From Flavobacterium aquicola (GTDB lineage Bacteria > Bacteroidota > Bacteroidia > Flavobacteriales > Flavobacteriaceae): a stretch of DNA of 64,000 nucleotides. The DNA is taken from positions 429,850 to 493,849 of the forward strand of contig NZ_QUNI01000004.1 in the NCBI RefSeq assembly GCF_003385115.1, read 5' to 3'. Position numbers and translations under genes: made by a program. How positions within the stretch are numbered: the stretch's first letter is position 1; each line of letters starts with the position of its first letter. The notes under the pieces were generated by a model. That model was not told the DNA's origin and did not search any database. It was given only the letters and a program-made list of their open reading frames with translations. Shown here piece after piece: positions 8,103 through 16,577 of the stretch.

Positions 8103-8963
8103 TTGAAAACAAAAAATTTACATGCTGCTATTTTAGTTCTTTTCTTTACTGTTAGTGCTTTTGCACAAGATAATACTCCAATGACAGAAAGATATACCGC
8201 ACACAATAAAGGAAAATTCTTTTTCCACATGGGAGGAAATAGAAGTTATTATACTACTTCGGATATCCATTTTGAAGGAGCAGGATACGATTTCACAGTA
8301 GAAAATGCCCAAGCACATGATTTACCGAAAGGATGGAATATTGATTACATCACGCCGGGAAAACTAACAACATCGCAGACCAACTGGAAAGCCGGCTATT
8401 TTTTTCATGATAAGTTCAATGTTTCTCTTGGAATCGATCATATGAAATATGTGATGACACAAAACCAAACCGCAATGATTAATGGAAATATTAATCTGCC
8501 TTCGAGCGAAGCCGGTTCTGTATTTAACGGATCTTATACTAATGAGCCAATAGATTTAACTGACGGTAAATTTTTAAAGTTTGAACATACCAACGGACTA
8601 AACTATGTCTTTGCAGAAACCGCTTATTACACAGATATCTCTTCAATTTTTGGCATTAAAAACACAGATGTTTTTCAATTAAACTTCACGCAGGGAGTTG
8701 GTATAGGACTATTAGTTCCTAGAACTGATGCTACGGTTTTAGGCAAAGAAAGACATGATGAATTCCATATTTCGGGTTACGGATTCTCGGCAGATGCAGG
8801 TTTAAACTTCACTTTCTTTAAGCATTTTTACATGCAAACCGAGATAAAAGGTGGCTATATCAATATGACCGACGTAAGAACTACTTATACTGACGATCAT
8901 GCGCAGCACCATTTTTGGTATGGGGAAACTATTGTTTCTTTTGGTGGTATCTTTAGATTGTAA
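8103..8963 (+). CDS. Secreted outer-membrane beta-barrel protein, copy 2
   Basis: A 286-aa paralogue of the preceding gene with its own signal peptide (ending SAFAQ) and the same order of conserved blocks: RYTAHNKGKFF, IDYITPGK, GIDHMKYVMTQNQ, a long aromatic middle region, TVLGKERHDEFHISGYG and C-terminal GGIFRL. The start is again TTG (8103), in the context ATACATTGAAAAC that copy 1 also has. The tandem pair, each with its own TTCG terminator, points to duplication of a whole transcription unit. No enzymatic motif seen. Confidence 0.8.
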   Translation: MKTKNLHAAILVLFFTVSAFAQDNTPMTERYTAHNKGKFFFHMGGNRSYYTTSDIHFEGAGYDFTVENAQAHDLPKGWNIDYITPGKLTTSQTNWKAGYFFHDKFNVSLGIDHMKYVMTQNQTAMINGNINLPSSEAGSVFNGSYTNEPIDLTDGKFLKFEHTNGLNYVFAETAYYTDISSIFGIKNTDVFQLNFTQGVGIGLLVPRTDATVLGKERHDEFHISGYGFSADAGLNFTFFKHFYMQTEIKGGYINMTDVRTTYTDDHAQHHFWYGETIVSFGGIFRL

Positions 8964-8986
8964 AATACTCTTATCAACAAATAATA

Positions 8987-9011
8987 AAAATCTCCTTCGG
9001 GGGATTTTTTT
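8987..9011 (+). terminator. Hairpin with TTCG loop after copy 2
   Basis: AAAATCTCC (8987-8995), TTCG loop, then GGGGATTTT with one wobble pair, followed by a T run. It also lies immediately beyond the stop codon of the converging minus-strand gene. Confidence 0.8.
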
Positions 9012-9361
9012 TATGTATACAGAGCAACTACTTCCTGTATAACATCTATCAAAACGTCATTGTCAATTTCTTCCAAATCATAATAACGAAGCGACTTAAC
9101 GGTATTTCTTTTTTCGCCGATAAGAATCTCCTGATTTCTTTTTAATTCAAAACCTCTGGCAAAACCCGCATCAACAAAACCTTTTTTGGAGTTGGCAATA
9201 AGGTAGCAGAACATTCTTTTTTTATAATATAGATAAGGCATCCCCCATTTAAAATGCATTTCTAAATCTGGAATCTCCCGTTTAAAAACACTGATTAAAT
9301 GCAGTAATATCGCTTGATACTTTTCGGGCTGGCGGTATATGTATTCGTCTGTCATTTTCAT
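9011..9361 (-). CDS. DUF1801 domain protein (CyaY-like fold)
   Basis: A protein of about 116 aa with the DUF1801 pattern: MTDEYIYRQPEKYQAIL at the start, then MHFKWGMPYLYYKKRMFCYL (about 50-69) and the GFVDAGFARG segment. DUF1801 proteins share the frataxin/YdhG-like fold; function is not known. The frame extends 12 codons further up (to 9397), but the conserved domain begins at the MKMTDEY methionines, so 9361 is taken as start. It is divergent from the CreD-type locus and overlaps none of its operator. Confidence 0.75.
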   Translation of the reverse strand: MKMTDEYIYRQPEKYQAILLHLISVFKREIPDLEMHFKWGMPYLYYKKRMFCYLIANSKKGFVDAGFARGFELKRNQEILIGEKRNTVKSLRYYDLEEIDNDVLIDVIQEVVALYT

Positions 9362-9411
9362 TTCATAAAAATAATTAAAATTAGTATTGCATTTCATGAA
9401 TTTTATTATTT

Positions 9412-9428
9412 ACTTTGTAATTCAAAGT
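9412..9428. promoter_or_regulatory. Palindromic operator, site 1 of the CreD-type locus
   Basis: The 17-mer runs ACTTTG-TAATT-CAAAGT, followed by ACTTTA, and sits 9 bases before the ATG at 9438. The same palindrome recurs at 11095-11111 before the second operon of this locus. The position overlaps the expected core promoter, as for a repressor site. Confidence 0.7.
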
Positions 9429-9437
9429 ACTTTACAT

Positions 9438-10043
9438 ATGGAAGATAAATATTTACAAGATATCAGCGACATCAAAAACATGATGAATAAATCCTCACAG
9501 TTTATCTCTTTGAGCGGTTTGGGTGGTATACTGGCTGGCGTGTATGCTTTGATAGGTGCGTATATTGGCTATGAATTAATCCAAAATAACGATAACCGAA
9601 TCATTACTTTAGAAAGTACAACATTCAAATGGATTTTGTTAACGGCCCTACTTATATTAGTTTTATCGATAGGAACTGCTTTCTTGTTAACTATTAGAAA
9701 AGCTAAAAAAGAACAGGAAACCATCTGGAACAGTACATCCAAAAGATTATTAATCAACTTCCTGATTCCGCTGGTAACTGGAGGAGTTTTCTGTTTGTTA
9801 TTGCTTCGTCATCAGGTTTATGGGCTGATTGGTCCTGTAACACTTATTTTTTATGGATTAGCCTGTGTAAATGCAAGTAAATATACCTTAAGAGATGTTC
9901 GTTATCTGGGCATTACAATCATCATTTTAGGACTCTTATCAACTGAATTTTCAGGATATGCACTGGAATTTTGGGCCTTGGGTTTTGGAGTCTGCCATAT
10001 CATTTACGGAAGCATGATGTATTTTAAGTACGACCGGAATTAG
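9438..10043 (+). CDS. Six-helix hypothetical membrane protein
   Basis: A 201-aa protein with a short hydrophilic N-terminus (MEDKYLQDISDIKNMMNKSSQ) and about six hydrophobic segments between residues 25 and 195. I do not recognise a characterised family. It begins an operon with a permuted papain-like amidase gene (61 bases on) and a winged-helix regulator. The ATG at 9438 is chosen over the frame start at 9387, because the upstream residues are encoded by the operator-like palindrome and the first soluble helix begins at this methionine. Confidence 0.7.
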   Translation: MEDKYLQDISDIKNMMNKSSQFISLSGLGGILAGVYALIGAYIGYELIQNNDNRIITLESTTFKWILLTALLILVLSIGTAFLLTIRKAKKEQETIWNSTSKRLLINFLIPLVTGGVFCLLLLRHQVYGLIGPVTLIFYGLACVNASKYTLRDVRYLGITIIILGLLSTEFSGYALEFWALGFGVCHIIYGSMMYFKYDRN

Positions 10044-10103
10044 AAGGCAGTATTCAGAATTTTTATACAGATAAAAAATAGTAAAGCAGTAAAAAACACA
10101 GAA

Positions 10104-10775
10104 ATGAAAAAAACAAAGTATCTATTCGCCATTATTACCTTCCTAATGAGTTTTGGCTGCGCTTTGTTTATTGCCAATTCTATGTTTGGGAATATTCTCT
10201 TTGGCAAAAGGCCCGAGAATATATTGAATAAAATTCAAGAAGGTGACATGATTTTTCAAACTTCACAATCCAAGCAATGCGAAGCAGTCCGGATAGCAAC
10301 CAATTCAAAATTCTCTCATTGCGGCATTGTTTTTATTGAGAAAGGAAAAAAATATGTTTTTGAAGCTGTACAGCCTGTAAAATATACTCCTCTCGAAGAA
10401 TGGATTACCCACGGAAAGGAAAACCGTTTTGTAGTTACCCGATTAAAAAATGCTTCAGCATTACTTAATGAGCAGACACTGCAAAAAATGAGAGCGTACG
10501 GAAAAACGCTAAACAACAAAGACTACGATTTATATTTTGAATGGTCTGATGATAAACAATATTGCTCTGAATTAATCTGGAAAATATATAAAAACGGAGC
10601 TGGAATCGAATTGTGTCCGCTTAAAAAAATGAAAGATTTTAATTTAAAAGATCTTCGGGTTCAAGCGATATTGGCAGAAAGATATGGAACGAAAATTCCG
10701 CTGGATGAAAATGTAGTCGCTCCTTCTGACCTTGAAAGTTCCAAAATAGTTACAACAATACTAGATACATACTAA
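10104..10775 (+). CDS. YiiX-like permuted papain-fold amidase/peptidase
   Basis: A 223-aa protein of the permuted NlpC/P60 (YiiX/YebB) superfamily. A membrane or signal segment occupies residues 5-26. The catalytic His lies in NSKFSHCGIVF (about 70-80) and the catalytic Cys in KQYCSELIWKIY (about 150-161), the reversed order typical of the permuted group. GDMIFQTS at about 48-55 is the first core strand. Members cleave amide or acyl bonds in cell envelope material; the substrate here is unknown. The gene is followed after 3 bases by the winged-helix regulator, so the two are surely cotranscribed. Confidence 0.85.
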   Translation: MKKTKYLFAIITFLMSFGCALFIANSMFGNILFGKRPENILNKIQEGDMIFQTSQSKQCEAVRIATNSKFSHCGIVFIEKGKKYVFEAVQPVKYTPLEEWITHGKENRFVVTRLKNASALLNEQTLQKMRAYGKTLNNKDYDLYFEWSDDKQYCSELIWKIYKNGAGIELCPLKKMKDFNLKDLRVQAILAERYGTKIPLDENVVAPSDLESSKIVTTILDTY

Positions 10776-10778
10776 GAT

Positions 10779-11075
10779 TTGAAAAATATTATTCAAAATA
10801 TCAATAAAGCGTTTGATCATCGCATCCGGCTGGGAATCATGTCTGTTTTGATGGTCAATGAATCTGCCGATTTTAGTACTTTGAAAGAATTATTAGGAGT
10901 GACTGACGGAAATCTTGCCAGCCACACCAAAGCTTTAGAACAAGAAAATTACATTGCTATTGAAAAACAATTCATTGGCAAAAAACCGAACACCAGTTAT
11001 AAGGCCACAAAAGACGGACGCATGGCTTTTCAAGATCACATCAGTGCCCTTGAAAAACTGATTCAGAAACGATAA
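10779..11075 (+). CDS. Small winged-helix transcriptional regulator
   Basis: A 98-aa DNA-binding protein of the stand-alone winged-helix type (HTH_34/ArsR-MarR like): FDHRIRLGIMSVLM as helix 1, FSTLKELLGVTDGNLASHTKALEQ as the helix-turn-helix, then a wing (YIAIEKQFIGKKPNTSYKAT) and a C-terminal dimerisation helix. The only in-frame start is TTG at 10779, 3 bases after the previous stop. Small regulators of this type often accompany creD-like genes in Bacteroidota. The two copies of the ACTTTG..CAAAGT palindrome in this locus are its likely targets (inference). Confidence 0.85.
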   Translation: MKNIIQNINKAFDHRIRLGIMSVLMVNESADFSTLKELLGVTDGNLASHTKALEQENYIAIEKQFIGKKPNTSYKATKDGRMAFQDHISALEKLIQKR

Positions 11076-11094
11076 CCTATTTTTTTATTTACTT

Positions 11095-11111
11095 ACTTTG
11101 AAATTCAAAGT
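11095..11111. promoter_or_regulatory. Palindromic operator, site 2 of the CreD-type locus
   Basis: ACTTTGAA-A-TTCAAAGT, a perfect palindrome with 8-bp arms, followed by ACTTTA. The site lies just after the winged-helix gene and 45 bases before the next gene. The 17-mer differs from site 1 by a single base. Confidence 0.75.
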
Positions 11112-11156
11112 ACTTTATATTTAGTTATTAAAACAAAACAATTAAAATTAGAAAGT

Positions 11157-11813
11157 ATGCAGCTCATAATTAAACTTTTCAACAGCAACCGCAAAATCAA
11201 TAGTATTTTGGCGTTATTTACAATTTACAATTTGTTTTTGCTTGTAATTAGAGTCAAACTAACCAATACTGCCTTTTTGTATTATTTAGTATGGAACCTG
11301 TTTCTTGCCTTCGTCCCTTACTTTTTAATAAGCTATTTAAATATTCAAATTTTAAATCAAAAAAGCAGAATAAAATCATTTTCAATCCTATTTATCTGGC
11401 TTCTATTTCTGCCAAATTCTTTTTACATACTAACCGATTTAATTCACCTAACCCAATCAGGTACTCGTTTATTTTGGTTTGATTTGATTGTCATAAGCTC
11501 CTATGCTGTAATCGGGTTTACAGTAGGCATTATTTCACTGATAAAATTTGAATTCATTTTAAAAACCTATGTTTCTGCCCTTATCACAAATTTAATAATG
11601 CCAATAATTTGTTTTTTATCAGGTCTCGGAATTTATCTGGGCAGAATTCTACGATACAATAGCTGGGATATTTTGAGTAACCCGATTGAATTATTTAACG
11701 ATATTTTAACCTCGTCATTATCTCCGCATTCACTGCTGTTCTCCCTTTATTATGGAGGTTATATTTATCTGCTTTATTTCTTAAAAAAAATCTATTCAAC
11801 TATAAATCAATAA
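11157..11813 (+). CDS. DUF1361 family membrane protein
   Basis: A 218-aa polytopic protein with about seven hydrophobic segments. YYLVWNLFLAFVPYFLI (about 42-58) and the loop LLFLPNSFYILTDLIHL (about 82-98), with charged residues between helices, are the pattern I associate with DUF1361. Function unknown. It is the first gene of the second half of the CreD-type locus, directly behind operator site 2, and is followed after 6 bases by another small membrane protein. Confidence 0.75.
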   Translation: MQLIIKLFNSNRKINSILALFTIYNLFLLVIRVKLTNTAFLYYLVWNLFLAFVPYFLISYLNIQILNQKSRIKSFSILFIWLLFLPNSFYILTDLIHLTQSGTRLFWFDLIVISSYAVIGFTVGIISLIKFEFILKTYVSALITNLIMPIICFLSGLGIYLGRILRYNSWDILSNPIELFNDILTSSLSPHSLLFSLYYGGYIYLLYFLKKIYSTINQ

Positions 11814-11819
11814 ATAATT

Positions 11820-12152
11820 ATGGAAACTACCTTAACACAAGAAGAGCCATTTGATGGCCGTGCTGCTACCGAACTCGCAATTGGCTGTTTTACAATTGGC
11901 ACTTTGTTTTTTATTCTTTTTCTAACACTGCAGGACACTTCTTTTATTCTGATAATTGGTTTTATCTTCATTGTACTGGCATCAATTCTTAACATTATTA
12001 TGCTCACCAACCTGCTCTATCATTTTTACATACAACCACAGCAGCGGAAATATATTGGAACAAAAATCTTAATGCTGCTGAGCAATATACCAATAGCATT
12101 CTTGTACTTCGGAATAATAATTTATTTGGCTTGCGCTAATTCACCTTTTTAA
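11820..12152 (+). CDS. Small three-helix hypothetical membrane protein
   Basis: A 110-aa protein: hydrophilic start (METTLTQEEPFDGRA), then three hydrophobic segments at roughly 17-37, 40-62 and 85-107. No family recognised. Tight spacing on both sides (6 bases before, 25 after) puts it in one operon with the DUF1361 and creD genes. Confidence 0.7.
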   Translation: METTLTQEEPFDGRAATELAIGCFTIGTLFFILFLTLQDTSFILIIGFIFIVLASILNIIMLTNLLYHFYIQPQQRKYIGTKILMLLSNIPIAFLYFGIIIYLACANSPF

Positions 12153-12177
12153 TCAAAAAACTTTAACAACAAAAAAC

Positions 12178-13536
12178 ATGGAAACACCAGAAAATCAAAA
12201 CCCAGCCCCAACTCCCTTTTTCCAATCTAACACAGCCAAGATGATTATGGTTGGCATACTTACTTTTGTATTGCTTATTCCGCTGGAATTTGTAAAAAGC
12301 CTAATAACCGAACGCTCTTTACGTCAGGAAGAAGTCATCGCAGAAATCAATGATAAATGGGGCGAAAGCGTCTATTTTTATGGTCCGATACTAAAAATTC
12401 CTTATACTGTTTTTGAAGAAACATTGTCTATCAACCAAAAAACAAATGAGACGGTAAAACAGCAGAAAGCAATTACCAAATACGCCTATTTCTTTCCAGA
12501 GGATTTAAAAGCCAAATCCAATGTAACTACCAAAGTTCTGAACAGGAACAATTATGAATCGGCGGTTTATAGCTCTAAAATGAATTTTGAAGGACAGTAT
12601 ATTCAGCCTGATTTTAGCAGCAAAAACATTCCTGCCGAAGCCATTCAGTGGAACAAAGCCACCATTTTAATCAAAACAACTAATCTGAAAAGTATCAAGG
12701 ACGAAGTAAAAATCAATCTTGGCGGCACCAAATTCACTTTCGAACCCGTTTACAGCAGTAATCTAAACGATTCTACACAAGCCTTAGAAACCGGTTTTAT
12801 TGACCTGAAAGCTATTTTAAAAACAGACAAAACAAACTTTGGTTTCGACATCACTTACAATGGCAGCAAGCAGATAAAAATGATGCCTATTGGCAAAACC
12901 ACACAGTTAAGCATGCAGTCCAACTGGAGCTCGCCAAGCTTCACAGGCAATTTTCTTCCAGATGATAAAACCAAAAAAATCGATGCCAATGGATTCACCG
13001 CCAACTGGAAAGTACTGCACATTAACAGAGCTTTTTCACAGCAGTTCTTCGAAAATCTGCCGGATTTAGGAACCTATGCATTTGGAGTAGATTTTGTAAT
13101 ACCGGTAAACCAATACCAGCAGAACGAAAGAGCTTCAAAATATGGCTTTCTTGTAATTGGATTAACATTTCTTATTTTCTTCCTGATTCAGTCAATCAGT
13201 AAAATCCGAATTCATATTTTCCAATATTCTATGATTGGTCTGGCGCTTATTTTATTTTACACCCTGCTTATCTCCATCACCGAGCACAGCAGTTTCATGA
13301 AAGCCTATTTAATAGCAGCCACTGCCGTTATTACGCTGATATCGCTGTATTCAATTTCGATTCTAAAAGGCAGCAGATTTCCGCTGTTTATTGCCGGTTC
13401 GCTCACAGGGCTCTACACATTTATCTACGTCATTATCCAATTAGAAAACTACGCTTTATTAGTAGGAAGCATAGGTTTATTCAGCATATTGGCAGCGGTA
13501 ATGTACTTTTCCCGAAAAATTGACTGGAATAAGTAA
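12178..13536 (+). CDS. creD: CreD family inner-membrane protein
   Basis: A 452-aa protein matching the CreD family in layout. It has an N-terminal membrane helix (about 20-40), then the ITERSLRQEEVIAEINDKWG segment characteristic of CreD and a periplasmic beta-rich domain to about residue 315. A C-terminal bundle of helices starts after QQNERASKYGFLVIGLTF (about 315-332). In enterobacteria CreD belongs to the CreBC regulon and affects envelope integrity and colicin/beta-lactam responses. Here there is no CreBC; control by the winged-helix gene of the same locus through the shared palindromes is the simplest reading. Confidence 0.9.
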   Translation: METPENQNPAPTPFFQSNTAKMIMVGILTFVLLIPLEFVKSLITERSLRQEEVIAEINDKWGESVYFYGPILKIPYTVFEETLSINQKTNETVKQQKAITKYAYFFPEDLKAKSNVTTKVLNRNNYESAVYSSKMNFEGQYIQPDFSSKNIPAEAIQWNKATILIKTTNLKSIKDEVKINLGGTKFTFEPVYSSNLNDSTQALETGFIDLKAILKTDKTNFGFDITYNGSKQIKMMPIGKTTQLSMQSNWSSPSFTGNFLPDDKTKKIDANGFTANWKVLHINRAFSQQFFENLPDLGTYAFGVDFVIPVNQYQQNERASKYGFLVIGLTFLIFFLIQSISKIRIHIFQYSMIGLALILFYTLLISITEHSSFMKAYLIAATAVITLISLYSISILKGSRFPLFIAGSLTGLYTFIYVIIQLENYALLVGSIGLFSILAAVMYFSRKIDWNK

Positions 13537-13569
13537 AATTAGAAGCTATTTCTTGCTATCCTTTACAAT

Positions 13570-13600
13570 CTTGCTGGCTGAACCATAGCCAGCAAGGATT
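13570..13600 (+). terminator. Terminator of the creD operon
   Basis: CTTGCTGGCT (13570-13579) pairs perfectly with AGCCAGCAAG (13587-13596) over a 7-base loop, 34 bases after the creD stop; GATTTTC follows, so the T tract is weak. Confidence 0.7.
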
Positions 13601-13785
13601 TTCACTACTATCAGGGCCAGGGTTTTTCGGTAGTAAAAACATTTGCAGAGTCATTTCGAGAAATGAAGCACCCGCGTGAAACGAAAATAGGCGATAGCGA
13701 ATCTCACTATCAAAACAATTTTTAATCAAATTAAACCAGATTGCGTAATTACATTATACTTTTCAATTAAAAAAACTCAAAACAA

Positions 13786-14499
13786 ATGAAACAGACTATC
13801 ACAATATTCTTTTTAGCATTTTTATCATCTAATTCATTTTCACAAAATTTAGAATATCGAAGTGTCGATTATTATTTTGATATAGTTGAAAAATTGGAAC
13901 TTGATGAATTAAAAAAAGAAGGAATACTAGATGATAATTTAAAAATTGCCGACAAATATAAGGAAGCTGGAAAAGAGGCTTTAAATAAAAGTGGGTTTGA
14001 TAAATATGCTGATATAAAAGTAAAAATATTACGATCAATTTTTAAAGATTATTTATTTCAGCAATGTATTGAATATAAAGATGATGTTTATGTCTTATAT
14101 TTTTCAATGGCAGGCTTTGACGATACAGAATGGCAGATTCTTAAGTGGCGAAAACAAGATTGGGATAAAAGCGACAAAATAGATTTAAGATTAGTTGAAG
14201 ATTGTAAATTTAAATTTGAAAGTGACAAAAAAACTACCGAATGTAATTTTAAACCTATTGCTTTCAATTACGATGAAGGTCCAAAAAATTTAAACAATGT
14301 GAAAATTTTTATAAAAAATGATTTTTTAATTATGGAAAGAGGAAATCTATATCACACTTTATATGATTTAAAAAGCGAAAAATTAATTCTCAACGAAGAA
14401 AGTCCTTGGACAAAATGCCAAGCAAAGAACAAAGAAGAAATGAATAAATGGATTAAAGAAAATTTACACAACAAAATAGAAAAGTTAATTAATAACTAA
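13786..14499 (+). CDS. Secreted hypothetical protein
   Basis: A 237-aa protein with a signal peptide (MKQTITIFFLAFLSSNSFSQ). The mature part is highly charged, rich in Lys, Asp and Glu, with aromatic strands such as EYKDDVYVLYFSMAG and DTEWQILKWRKQDW. It shows no motif I can assign. It stands alone, bounded by repeat debris on both sides (13649-13707 and 14514-14550). Its A+T content looks somewhat higher than that of the neighbouring core genes. Confidence 0.65.
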   Translation: MKQTITIFFLAFLSSNSFSQNLEYRSVDYYFDIVEKLELDELKKEGILDDNLKIADKYKEAGKEALNKSGFDKYADIKVKILRSIFKDYLFQQCIEYKDDVYVLYFSMAGFDDTEWQILKWRKQDWDKSDKIDLRLVEDCKFKFESDKKTTECNFKPIAFNYDEGPKNLNNVKIFIKNDFLIMERGNLYHTLYDLKSEKLILNEESPWTKCQAKNKEEMNKWIKENLHNKIEKLINN

Positions 14500-14513
14500 A
14501 AACTATACAAAAT

Positions 14514-14550
14514 GGGATTGCTTCGTTCCTCGCAAAGACATTCTAACGAG
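14514..14550. repeat. Short dispersed-repeat remnant
   Basis: GGGATTGCTTCGTTCCTCGC and the following AAAGACATTCTAACGAG resemble a short sequence widely scattered in bacterial intergenic regions (GATTGCTTCGTTCCTCGCAATGAC). A weaker relative in the opposite sense lies at 13649-13707 (CATTTCGAGAAATGAAGCA .. GATAGCGAATCTC), so the two fragments flank the secreted-protein gene between them. Confidence 0.45.
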
Positions 14551-14632
14551 AATAAAAAACGAATTTTGAAAATCCCAGCAGCTTTCACTAATACTCTGCT
14601 AAAGTTTAGTATTTTTGAAGCCTGAAAATGAA

Positions 14633-14821
14633 ATGATGAAAAAATTTGTAATTCTGATAATGGTTTTAGCCATTGGCATTGCTTTCTACGAACAGACAAG
14701 TGCCGACAAAAATATGTATGTAATGGTCGTAGCGATAGTCATTTTCATGATGGGAATGATGCGATTAAGCAGTAAAACTCCAAGTAAAAATCAAGATAAT
14801 AACGAAGACGATGTTCAATAA
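14633..14821 (+). CDS. Small two-helix membrane protein
   Basis: A 62-aa protein from ATG 14633 (14636 is equally possible): MMKKFVILIMVLAIGIAFYEQ then a second hydrophobic run MYVMVVAIVIFMMGMMRL and an acidic tail NQDNNEDDVQ. The tail overlaps the start of the Smr gene by 11 bases, so translation is probably coupled. No known family. TATTTTTG at 14610-14617 could be the -7 promoter element. Confidence 0.6.
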   Translation: MMKKFVILIMVLAIGIAFYEQTSADKNMYVMVVAIVIFMMGMMRLSSKTPSKNQDNNEDDVQ

Positions 14822-15359
14822 AGGAGATAAAGTATCGGTGCTGGATGATGCTGTCGACGGTATAGTTTTATCTGTCAAAGACAAAGTAGTAACGATAGAA
14901 ACGACAGATGGTTTTGTGATGAATTATGGTTCCAATGAGCTGATTAAAATAGGCGAATCAGACAATTTAATGCAGGGCATCAAAGGGATTAATATCAATG
15001 AGATCAAGAAAGAAAAGGAAATCCCAAAACCCCGCAGTTTTGTAAAAGAGAAAAAAGACAGAAATGAACTGCCAGTCCCGGAATTTGATCTGCATATAGA
15101 GAAACTGGTTCCCAATAAAAGGGGCATGTCTAATTATGATATTCTGACACTGCAGGCAGAAACCGCCCAGCGACACATTGAATTCGCCATTCGAAACCGC
15201 ATTCCAAAAATTGTGTTTATTCATGGTGTAGGCGAAGGCATTCTCAAAGCCGAACTGGATTTTCTTCTTGGACGCTATGATAATATTGTCTTTCAGGAAG
15301 CAAACTATCAAAAATACGGTCAAGGCGCTACCGAAGTTTATTTTAAACAAAACAAGTAA
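14811..15359 (+). CDS. Smr domain protein (MutS2-like nuclease domain)
   Basis: A 182-aa protein. The N-terminal 50 residues form a small beta-rich module (FNKGDKVSVLDDAVDGIVLS), followed by a charged linker. The Smr domain lies from about 95 to 182: PEFDLHIEKL supplies the DLH motif and IVFIHGVGEGILK the HGxG motif. Stand-alone Smr domains can nick or bind branched or collided nucleic acid; the substrate here is unknown. The same N-terminal module is seen in other Bacteroidota Smr proteins. Start overlaps the upstream small membrane-protein gene. Confidence 0.85.
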   Translation: MFNKGDKVSVLDDAVDGIVLSVKDKVVTIETTDGFVMNYGSNELIKIGESDNLMQGIKGININEIKKEKEIPKPRSFVKEKKDRNELPVPEFDLHIEKLVPNKRGMSNYDILTLQAETAQRHIEFAIRNRIPKIVFIHGVGEGILKAELDFLLGRYDNIVFQEANYQKYGQGATEVYFKQNK

Positions 15360-15380
15360 GTAGCATCAATTTTAAACATA

Positions 15381-15413
15381 AAAAAACGTCAAGAATTATT
15401 GACGTTTTTTTTT
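15381..15413. terminator. Bidirectional terminator
   Basis: AAAAAACGTCAA (15381-15392) pairs with TTGACGTTTTTT over a short AT loop and is flanked by A and T runs. It serves the Smr gene and the convergent lipoprotein gene. Confidence 0.85.
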
Positions 15414-15436
15414 TATGGATTTTTTTCTTTGTTCTT

Positions 15437-16399
15437 TTACGGCACAACAGTTAGTGATCCTAATTGATAAATCTTACCCAAACTAAAGCTATTATTCCCT
15501 TTTTCGAGATTCACGTTTTTAAGAACAATAGTATGCTTAAAATCATTACCTACCGTAACTGTAGTAACTTCAACAGTACCGCCCGCTCCTAGCCATTCCT
15601 CTTTAATTTCTGGTTCAGCGGGATCCTCATCTTTACAAAAATAAGTATTATCCACAAAACCACCATAAAACCGATAAACCAGTTTATTTATATCTATTCC
15701 TATATTTCCTATTCTCGGTTTTCCTTCAGGAGTATCTTCGTTTTTTAGCAATTTTTTATCTATATTAAGACTAATCGATTCGTCGCTGTCACTAGTTTTA
15801 TAGACATAACGTGTAACATCATCGGTTTCAGGACAAGCAGACAATACTTGTTTAAAGTCTAATTTCAGTGGAGTAATTGACTGGAGATAATCACCAAAAC
15901 TGAAAGTCTTGTAAAACTGTTCTGTACCATTTTCTTTAGTAAAAGTAATGTTCTTAAAAACTATAGTGTTTTTATAACCTGTTATTTTTGTACTATTATT
16001 ATTTTCATCCACAGTTGTTTTAACGGCTACCGTTGTAATTTCAATAATACCATCAGAAGCTTTCCATTGTGTTTCTACATTAGGACTCGATGGCGGGATT
16101 AAATCACAAACATTATTAGTAGCCACTTTACCATCATAAAAGTTATAAACTACTTGATTTGTTGTATTAATTACTAATTCCTTGGGATTGTCTGGAGGTG
16201 TTGCATTTTCATCAAAGGAATTTTTAGGAATATTTAAGATTAAAATTTCGCTTTCTTTCATTTTAAAAAGCAGATTATTCGCAGAGCAGCTACTGGTAGT
16301 CACTTGATCAAAATTAATTGTCTCAACTATTAAATCGCCGTCATCACAAGAGCTAAAAGCAATTACACAGCATAAAATTCCTAGAAATCGTTTCATCAT
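15437..16399 (-). CDS. Lipoprotein with an internal duplication
   Basis: A 320-aa lipoprotein; signal MMKRFLGILCCVIAFSSCDDGD with Cys18 as the probable lipidation site. The mature protein is two versions of one domain. Each has a Cys near its start, a strand such as ILNIPKNSFDEN or SLNIDKKLLKNE, a VYNFYDGKV / VYRFYGGFV strand followed by a second Cys, then W-x-A-S-DGIIEITTVAV / WLGAGGTVEVTTVTV, and HTIVLKNV. No family name comes to mind. It stands alone, convergent with the Smr operon. Confidence 0.75.
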   Translation of the reverse strand: MMKRFLGILCCVIAFSSCDDGDLIVETINFDQVTTSSCSANNLLFKMKESEILILNIPKNSFDENATPPDNPKELVINTTNQVVYNFYDGKVATNNVCDLIPPSSPNVETQWKASDGIIEITTVAVKTTVDENNNSTKITGYKNTIVFKNITFTKENGTEQFYKTFSFGDYLQSITPLKLDFKQVLSACPETDDVTRYVYKTSDSDESISLNIDKKLLKNEDTPEGKPRIGNIGIDINKLVYRFYGGFVDNTYFCKDEDPAEPEIKEEWLGAGGTVEVTTVTVGNDFKHTIVLKNVNLEKGNNSFSLGKIYQLGSLTVVP

Positions 16400-16577
16400 T
16401 TTCTTATTTTCAACAAAAATATACTATTTAATTTATTTCATAAACTTTACAAGCCAAAAAACATCCGATTAAGCGTCACTTTTTATCAGTATTCTTATTG
16501 GCGTTTACTGTCAATTTGCAGTCACACTCATTTCTTTGATTGCAGAATTCCTATCTTTGTACCGAATTTTACTTTTC

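Noticed and set aside
14967..15350. 127-codon minus-strand frame inside the Smr gene
   Set aside because: Antisense of a gene with the DLH and HGxG motifs of Smr proteins.
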